Source: DATAXP01 sp036272935
Lineage (GTDB): Bacteria > Planctomycetota > Planctomycetia > Pirellulales > PNKZ01
Assembly (NCBI GenBank): GCA_036272935.1
Contig: DATAXP010000009.1
Coordinates: 17,918-81,917, forward strand
Direction: 5' to 3'
DNA length: 64,000 nt
Below the pieces are notes generated by a model. It saw nothing but the letters and a program-made list of their open reading frames with translations. It was not told the origin of the DNA and searched no databases. The position numbers and the translations under genes are program-made. How positions within the stretch are numbered: the first letter of the stretch is position 1; every line of letters starts with the position of its first letter. Shown here piece after piece: positions 59,308-64,000 of this stretch.

Positions 59308-59646
59308 TTAGCCCGTTCGGCTGGCTTTTTCTTCGAGGCCCGAGATGCCGAAGCGCCGGGCCAGCTCGGCCTCAACCTCGGCCAGGGGAATCTCGCGGGC
59401 GGCGAGCAGCACCCACAGATGGTACAGCACGTCGGCCGCCTCGCGCACCGTGTGGGCACGACCGTCGTCGCCGGCCTCGGCAGCCGCGTCGACCACTTCG
59501 GCCGCTTCCTCGACAACCTTCGCGCCGATGCGCTCGACGCCGCCGGCCAGAAGCTGGCAGGTGTACGACTTCGGCGACGGATTGCGCTTCCGATCGACGA
59601 CAACCTGCATCAGCTCGTCGAGCACGCCTGAGGGTTCGATTGCCAT
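59308..59646 (-). CDS. hisE: phosphoribosyl-ATP pyrophosphatase
   Basis: 112 residues. MazG-like all-helical fold with GGVERIGAKVVEEAAEVVDA and EAADVLYHLWVLLAAREIPL, where the EE-E and E-D acidic residues bind Mg2+. Second step of histidine synthesis. The order hisE-hisG puts the first two pathway steps together, and the rest of the his genes are elsewhere. A divergent 96-bp gap to miaA should contain both promoters. Confidence 0.92.
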   Translation of the reverse strand: MAIEPSGVLDELMQVVVDRKRNPSPKSYTCQLLAGGVERIGAKVVEEAAEVVDAAAEAGDDGRAHTVREAADVLYHLWVLLAAREIPLAEVEAELARRFGISGLEEKASRTG

Positions 59647-59742
59647 GCGCTTGCCTGCTTACCGCCGAGGGGATAGGCGAATATGCTTGGTAATCCTGTA
59701 CTTTAAGTTGCCCCGCGGCCCAGAGCAATCGTCCACTGCACC

Positions 59743-60690
59743 ATGCCATCGGCAGTTCGCGACAGTTGGTTTCTCACCGGGCCGACGGCCAGCGGCAAGA
59801 GCGACGTGGCCATCGAGTTGGCCGGCCGGCTGGGGGCCGAGATCGTGTCGATGGATTCGATGGCCGTGTTCCGCCGGCTCGACATCGGCACCGCGAAGCC
59901 AACGGCGGCTCAACGGGCCGCGGTGCCACACCACCTGATCGACATCGTCGAGCCCGACCAGGAATACAGCCTCGCCCAGTATGTCGAGGCGGCGGAGCGG
60001 GTGCACGCCGAAATCCAGGCACGTGGTCGGGCGACGTTGTTCGTCGGCGGCACGCCGTTGTACCTCAAGTCGCTGCTGCGCGGCATCTTTACGGGGCCGC
60101 CTGCCGACTGGACTTTGCGACATCGTTTGGAAGCGGAGGCCGAGCAGCAGGCGCCCGGCTGGCTGCACGCGCGCCTGGCGGCCGTGGACGCGGTGAGTGC
60201 CCAGCGGCTGCATCCAGGCGACACGCGCCGGTTGATCCGGGCGCTGGAAGTTTTCGAGAAAACCGGCGTGCCGATCAGCCGGTTGCAGCAGCAGTTCGAC
60301 CGGGCGCGGCCTGCCGAGGCTTGCCGGGTGTTCGTGCTCGATTGGCCGCGCGAGGCGCTGTACGGGCGAATCGAATCGCGCGTCGATGCGATGTTCGCCG
60401 CCGGGTTGGTCGACGAAGTGCGGGGCATCTTGGCGAGCGGCATGACGTTCGGCCGAACCGCGCAGCAGGCGCTCGCGTACCGCGAAGTGCTCGAGCAACT
60501 TGCGGGACAGATGAGCCTGGCCGAGACGATCGAGCGCGTGAAGCTGCGTACCCGTCGGTTCGCCAAGCGGCAGCTCACTTGGTTCCGTAGTCTTAGCGAG
60601 TGCCGCTGGGCGGCGATGGATTCCGGGGCCAGTGCGGCGCAGGTGGCCGAGCGTGTGCTGCAAGGCGCGGCGGGCAAGCCCGCCGGCTAA
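59743..60690 (+). CDS. miaA: tRNA dimethylallyltransferase
   Basis: 315 residues. P-loop WFLTGPTASGKSDVAIELAG (about 9-28), the catalytic Asp region EIVSMDSMAVFRRLDIGTAK, PHHLIDIVEPDQEYS, LFVGGTPLYLKSLLRG, and the terminal RRFAKRQLTWFRSL motif. It transfers dimethylallyl to A37 of tRNAs that read UNN codons. The length is normal. ATG at 59743 is the only reasonable start. Confidence 0.95.
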   Translation: MPSAVRDSWFLTGPTASGKSDVAIELAGRLGAEIVSMDSMAVFRRLDIGTAKPTAAQRAAVPHHLIDIVEPDQEYSLAQYVEAAERVHAEIQARGRATLFVGGTPLYLKSLLRGIFTGPPADWTLRHRLEAEAEQQAPGWLHARLAAVDAVSAQRLHPGDTRRLIRALEVFEKTGVPISRLQQQFDRARPAEACRVFVLDWPREALYGRIESRVDAMFAAGLVDEVRGILASGMTFGRTAQQALAYREVLEQLAGQMSLAETIERVKLRTRRFAKRQLTWFRSLSECRWAAMDSGASAAQVAERVLQGAAGKPAG

Positions 60691-60804
60691 ACCGACCTCG
60701 CCTTGACGCCGGGGGCGATTGCTCGTACCGTTCGCCCCGCTCGAACGCGACCCCCAACTGCGGCCCTACCTCCTCGCCGCACTAAATCCTTTCTGGGAAC
60801 AACG

Positions 60805-62070
60805 ATGGGAATCACCCCCGGTCCGTCCGCCAATGGTTCGCCCGTGCCCACCCCGGTTCCGCTGATCGACATGGAGCGGCAGTATCTGGCCCTGGAGCCG
60901 GAGCTGGTGGCCGCGATCGTGAAAGTCTGTGCGTCGGGGCGGTTCATTCTCGGTCCCGATTGCCAGGGGTTTGAGCAGGATCTGGCCACCTATTGCCAGG
61001 CAAACCATGCGATCGGCTGCGCCTCGGGGAGCGATGCGCTGTTGCTGGCGTTGATGGCGTTGGATATCGGCGCGGGACACGAGGTGGTCGTTCCCAGCTA
61101 CACGTTCTTCGCCACCGCCAGTGCCGTGGCGCGGCTCGGCGCGAAGCCGGTGTTCGTCGACATCGATCCGTCAACCTACAACCTCGATCCGGCCTGCGTC
61201 GCCCGGGCGGTGACCAAGGCCACGCGAGCCATCATTCCGGTCCACTTGTTCGGCCAGTGCGCCGACATGGCGGCGATCGACCAGGTGGCCAAGGCCCACA
61301 ACCTGCCGGTGATCGAAGACGCCTGCCAGGCGATCGGCGCCGAGTACCGTGGCCGGCGCGCCGGAGCCTTGGCCGACATGGCCTGCTTCAGCTTTTATCC
61401 GACGAAGAACCTTGGCGGCTTCGGCGATGGCGGCATGCTCACCACCAGGCGCGCCGACCTCGCCGACCGCCTGCGATTGCTGCGGGTACACGGCATGCAA
61501 CCGCGCTACTACCACCAACTGCTGGGGATCAACAGCCGGCTCGACACCATCCAGGCGGCGGTGCTGCGGGTGAAGTTCGAACATCTCGAACGGTGGACCG
61601 AACGACGGCGGCAGATCGCCGCGCGTTACGGCGAGTTGTGCGCGGAGTTCGGCCTCGACGAAGTGCTCACGCTGCCGTGCGAACTTGCCGATCGGCGGCA
61701 CGTTTGGAACCAATATGTGGTGCGCGTGCCCGAAGGGCGGCGCGATGCGCTGCGGCAACACCTGAGCGAGCGAAAAATTGGCACCGAGATTTACTACCCG
61801 GTACCGCTGCACGAGCAGAAGTGCTTCGAGTATCTGGAGTGCCGGCTCGGCTCGCTGCCAAAGACCGAGGCGGCGGCCCGCGAGACGATCGCCCTGCCGA
61901 TCTTCCCCGAGCTGATGCCGCACGAGCAGGAAACCGTGGTGCGCGAGATCGGAGCGTTCTTCGGCCTGGTACGCAAAGCGGCCGGGTCGGCGATGCTTGC
62001 CGGTCCGAAGTTCCTCAAGGAAACGCGCCACGCCGACGCGACGACGAAGCCGTCACGCGGTCAGCGGTGA
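60805..62070 (+). CDS. DegT/DnrJ/EryC1/StrS-family sugar aminotransferase
   Basis: 421 residues from ATG at 60805; the frame to 60703 is an extension. PLP markers: RFILGPDCQGFEQDLATYCQ, IGCASGSDALLLALMALDIG, PSYTFFATASAVARLGAKPV, VIEDACQAIGAEYRG, and the Schiff-base lysine in FSFYPTKNLGGFGDGGML. C-terminal YYPVPLHEQKCFEYL and LPIFPELMPHEQE. The family makes amino sugars for surface polysaccharides, usually at C3 or C4 of nucleotide sugars. No other sugar-pathway genes are adjacent, so the product is unknown. Confidence 0.92.
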   Translation: MGITPGPSANGSPVPTPVPLIDMERQYLALEPELVAAIVKVCASGRFILGPDCQGFEQDLATYCQANHAIGCASGSDALLLALMALDIGAGHEVVVPSYTFFATASAVARLGAKPVFVDIDPSTYNLDPACVARAVTKATRAIIPVHLFGQCADMAAIDQVAKAHNLPVIEDACQAIGAEYRGRRAGALADMACFSFYPTKNLGGFGDGGMLTTRRADLADRLRLLRVHGMQPRYYHQLLGINSRLDTIQAAVLRVKFEHLERWTERRRQIAARYGELCAEFGLDEVLTLPCELADRRHVWNQYVVRVPEGRRDALRQHLSERKIGTEIYYPVPLHEQKCFEYLECRLGSLPKTEAAARETIALPIFPELMPHEQETVVREIGAFFGLVRKAAGSAMLAGPKFLKETRHADATTKPSRGQR

Positions 62071-62216
62071 AAACCGGGTTACCCGGCACGATCGCTACGA
62101 TCCGAACGCAGGATTTTTACCCATTCGAGGGAGAAAACGCCGCTTCCCGGCGCGACTTGTACTACCTTTACTGTGCGAGCCGTGAGTTTCTTTCGTCGAG
62201 CCAGGGAACGACTGCC

Positions 62217-62387
62217 ATGCGTTGTTTGATGCGTTTTCTTCGCCGCGAAGAGGGGCTGAGCACGACCGAAAACGCCGCGATCGTCGGCTTTGTGGCGTTC
62301 GCCGGGATGCGATTCAATCGCGGGGGCGACCTCAGCGTGATCACGTTCATCGAGCAGATCGCCCACCACATCAAGCACGGCTTCTAA
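62217..62387 (+). CDS. Flp-pilin-like miniprotein (tentative)
   Basis: 56 residues from ATG at 62217, with a weak AGGGAA upstream. The N-terminus MRCLMRFLRREEGLSTTENA followed by a short hydrophobic stretch (AIVGFVAFAG) resembles Flp/Fap pilins, whose pattern is FLRDEEG-x-T-EYA then a hydrophobic helix. The hydrophobic part is short and the remainder (MRFNRGGDLSVITFIEQIAH) is unlike pilins, so it may be a degenerate or frameshifted pilin gene. No tad genes are adjacent. Confidence 0.45.
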   Translation: MRCLMRFLRREEGLSTTENAAIVGFVAFAGMRFNRGGDLSVITFIEQIAHHIKHGF

Positions 62388-62525
62388 TCGCCGGCTGCTA
62401 GGCGGCAGGGTGCGTCAAGCGCAGCGCGACGCACCGGAGGGGCTACAGCGTTGACCCGCGCGCGGCGAGCGCCGATATTGGGGAGCACACACTTTCCCCA
62501 GGCTCGCCAATCAGCAAGGGTCGCC

Positions 62526-63869
62526 ATGCCGTCGTCATCTGCTCGCCTCGGCTGTGTCGTCGTTGCCGCGTTCGTTCTGGCTCGGTCGCCTTGGGCCTCG
62601 GCCGCAACCAGCGACAAGCCGCGGCAGCCGAACGTCGTGGTCATCATTGCCGACGATCTTGGCTGGGCCGACGTGGGGTATCACGGCTCGGAGATTCGCA
62701 CGCCCAATCTCGACCAGATGGCTGAGGCCGGCGTGCGGATGGAACAATACTACGTGTTCCCTACCTGCTCGCCGACGCGCACGGCGATCCTCACCGGCCG
62801 CAATCCCAGCCGATTCGGCGTGTGGGGGCCGATCGGCGGTCGCAGCGAGCAAGTCGTCCCGCCCGACACGACCACCCTGGCCGACGTGCTGCACTCCCTC
62901 GGCTACACGACCGCGCAGGTCGGCAAGTGGCACCTGAGCCTGCGCCCCGAGACAGGCCCGCTGCAATACGGGTTCGACACCTCCTACGGCTTCCTGCACG
63001 GGCAGATCGACCCCTACACGCACTACTACAAGAACGGCGACCGCACGTGGCATCGCAACGATAAGTTCATGGACGAAGAGGGGCACGCCACCGACTTGCT
63101 CACCACCGACGCTGTGCGCGTGATCGAGACGCCGCGGTCGCAACCGTTCTTCTTGTACCTGGCCTACAGCGTGCCGCACACGCCGTTGAACGAGCCGTCG
63201 CAGTGGACGGAGCCGTATGCCGCGTCGATCGCCAGCGAGTCGCGGCGGAAGTTTGCCGCGTCGGTGACGCACATGGATGCAAGCATCGGCCAGGTGCTGG
63301 CGGCACTCGATCGCACCGGGCAACGCGACAACACCTTGGTCGTCTTCACCAGCGACAACGGCGGGCAGCACGGCGAAGAAAAGTCGGAAAACTACGGCGG
63401 CCGCTATGATGCGGTGGACGTGCTGGGAAGCAACACGCCGCTGCGAGGATGGAAGGGCGAAACCTACGAAGGGGGTATCCGCGTGCCGGCCTTGGTCGTG
63501 TGGCCCGGCACTCTGTCGCCACGATCGGTCACGCTGCCAACCAGCGCGCTCGATTGGTTGCCGACGATCGCGGCGATCACCGGCGCCAAGGTTTCGCCCG
63601 ATTGGCACTGGGAAGGGAAAGACATCCTCGCAGAGCTAAATGGGACGGGCGACGTCGGCCCGCGCCGGCTGTACTGGAACACTTCGCGCGAGGCAGCCCT
63701 GCGCGATGGCGACTGGAAACTGATCGAATTCACGCGCGGTAAGCAGCCTTCGCAGTTGTTCAACCTTGCGGCCGATCCGAACGAGAAGACCGACGAGGCG
63801 TCGGCGCATCCTGAGATCGTGAAGCGCCTGGCGGCACTATTGGCCGAAGAGAAGAAGCGAGACGAGTAG
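62526..63869 (+). CDS. secreted sulfatase (type I, arylsulfatase-like)
   Basis: 447 residues from ATG at 62526, which begins a signal peptide (SARLGCVVVAAFVLARSPWA, cleavage near ASA). Sulfatase core: NVVVIIADDLGWADVGYHGS, the formylglycine site PTCSPTRTAILTGR, QVGKWHLSL, YLAYSVPHTPLNEPS, and FTSDNGGQHGEEKSENYGGR metal-binding loop. Then LRGWKGETYEGGIRVPALV and a C-terminal WKLIEF ... QLFNLAADPNEKTD. It resembles arylsulfatase B-type enzymes acting on sulfated sugars. It is separate from and only distantly like the sulfatase at 56891. Confidence 0.93.
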   Translation: MPSSSARLGCVVVAAFVLARSPWASAATSDKPRQPNVVVIIADDLGWADVGYHGSEIRTPNLDQMAEAGVRMEQYYVFPTCSPTRTAILTGRNPSRFGVWGPIGGRSEQVVPPDTTTLADVLHSLGYTTAQVGKWHLSLRPETGPLQYGFDTSYGFLHGQIDPYTHYYKNGDRTWHRNDKFMDEEGHATDLLTTDAVRVIETPRSQPFFLYLAYSVPHTPLNEPSQWTEPYAASIASESRRKFAASVTHMDASIGQVLAALDRTGQRDNTLVVFTSDNGGQHGEEKSENYGGRYDAVDVLGSNTPLRGWKGETYEGGIRVPALVVWPGTLSPRSVTLPTSALDWLPTIAAITGAKVSPDWHWEGKDILAELNGTGDVGPRRLYWNTSREAALRDGDWKLIEFTRGKQPSQLFNLAADPNEKTDEASAHPEIVKRLAALLAEEKKRDE

Positions 63870-63872
63870 CGT

Positions 63873-63999
63873 AAGAGCCTATCCGAAAACTGCGTGGAGC
63901 AGGCATTCCTGCCTGCCTTCGGTCACCATTCTTCCGGCAGACAGGAATGTCTGCCCCACGCGACAACCAATTGGACAGCGGTTTTCGGATAGGCTCTTA
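63873..63999. mobile_element. complete 127-bp MITE-like element carrying two-hairpin core A3
   Basis: Perfect 19-bp terminal inverted repeats, TAAGAGCCTATCCGAAAAC (63873-63891) and GTTTTCGGATAGGCTCTTA (63981-63999). The core 63893-63962 has outer stem GCGTGG/CCACGC, hairpin GCAGGCATTCCTGCCTGC and hairpin GGCAGACAGGAATGTCTGCC. No coding capacity. This copy defines the full element of which 40929-41054 is a diverged in-gene insertion and 33721-33793 a core-only relative. Confidence 0.8.
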
Positions 64000-64000
64000 G

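Noticed and set aside
60993..62216. Long frame leading into the pilin-like miniprotein
   Set aside because: It is a shadow of the DegT aminotransferase gene; only the last 56 codons lie outside it and have their own ATG.
1..64000. tRNA, rRNA, riboswitch or intact insertion sequence
   Set aside because: No cloverleaf, rRNA block, known riboswitch core or transposase frame was recognised on either strand by eye.

Overview
The window is GC-rich bacterial chromosome, almost certainly from Planctomycetota and most likely Pirellulales. Lineage markers are a DUF1549/DUF1553 plus DUF1501 pair with cytochrome-type CxxCH motifs, large surface proteins starting with an LEPR-XLL type signal, two secreted formylglycine sulfatases, VCBS and PQQ-like propeller proteins, a DUF6677-like protein, and many palindromic interspersed repeats. 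No rRNA, tRNA, CRISPR array or intact transposase was seen.

Layout. (a) 1-15698, all on the minus strand: a family of right-handed beta-helix surface proteins (one cut by the window edge, three complete) with a TIGR03032-type protein among them. Upstream lies a compact type VI secretion-like operon: tssK, tssL, a tssM that stops right after its third membrane helix, a 127-residue unknown and a FliA/WhiG-like sigma factor. (b) 16006-26743, mostly plus strand: DUF1549/DUF1553 and DUF1501 pair, corA (minus), a VCBS-sialidase fusion and a repeat-rich membrane protein. (c) 26744-34154: a broken lipoprotein-like gene, a Tat-signal protein, a CAP-domain protein, a zinc-ribbon miniprotein, an SLC13-type anion transporter, a DUF6677-like protein and a repeat-filled stretch. 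(d) 34155-37166: iron(II) uptake operon feoA-feoA-feoB-FeoB-associated protein, with a Fur-box-like site upstream. (e) 37322-50048, plus strand: a PSCyt1/DUF1501 fusion, two PQQ-like propeller proteins, a 1505-residue protein with a caspase-like fold lacking the catalytic Cys, and putA. (f) 50057-64000: hicBA, ROK kinase, HAD phosphatase, aspartate aminotransferase, arfB, a zinc metallopeptidase-like protein, NUDIX-RluA-sulfatase-hisG-hisE on minus, then miaA, a DegT aminotransferase, a pilin-like miniprotein and a second sulfatase.

The most unusual points are the minimal T6SS-like inner-membrane/baseplate module linked to a sigma factor, two natural gene-remodelling events (a DUF1549-DUF1501 fusion and an in-frame repeat insertion into a signal peptide), and a class of short repeats whose sequences differ but whose fold (outer stem enclosing two hairpins) is the same.

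Start codons were moved from the longest reading frame wherever overlap, Shine-Dalgarno or signal-peptide evidence favoured an internal start. Assignments rest on motif recognition by eye; no database search was run.
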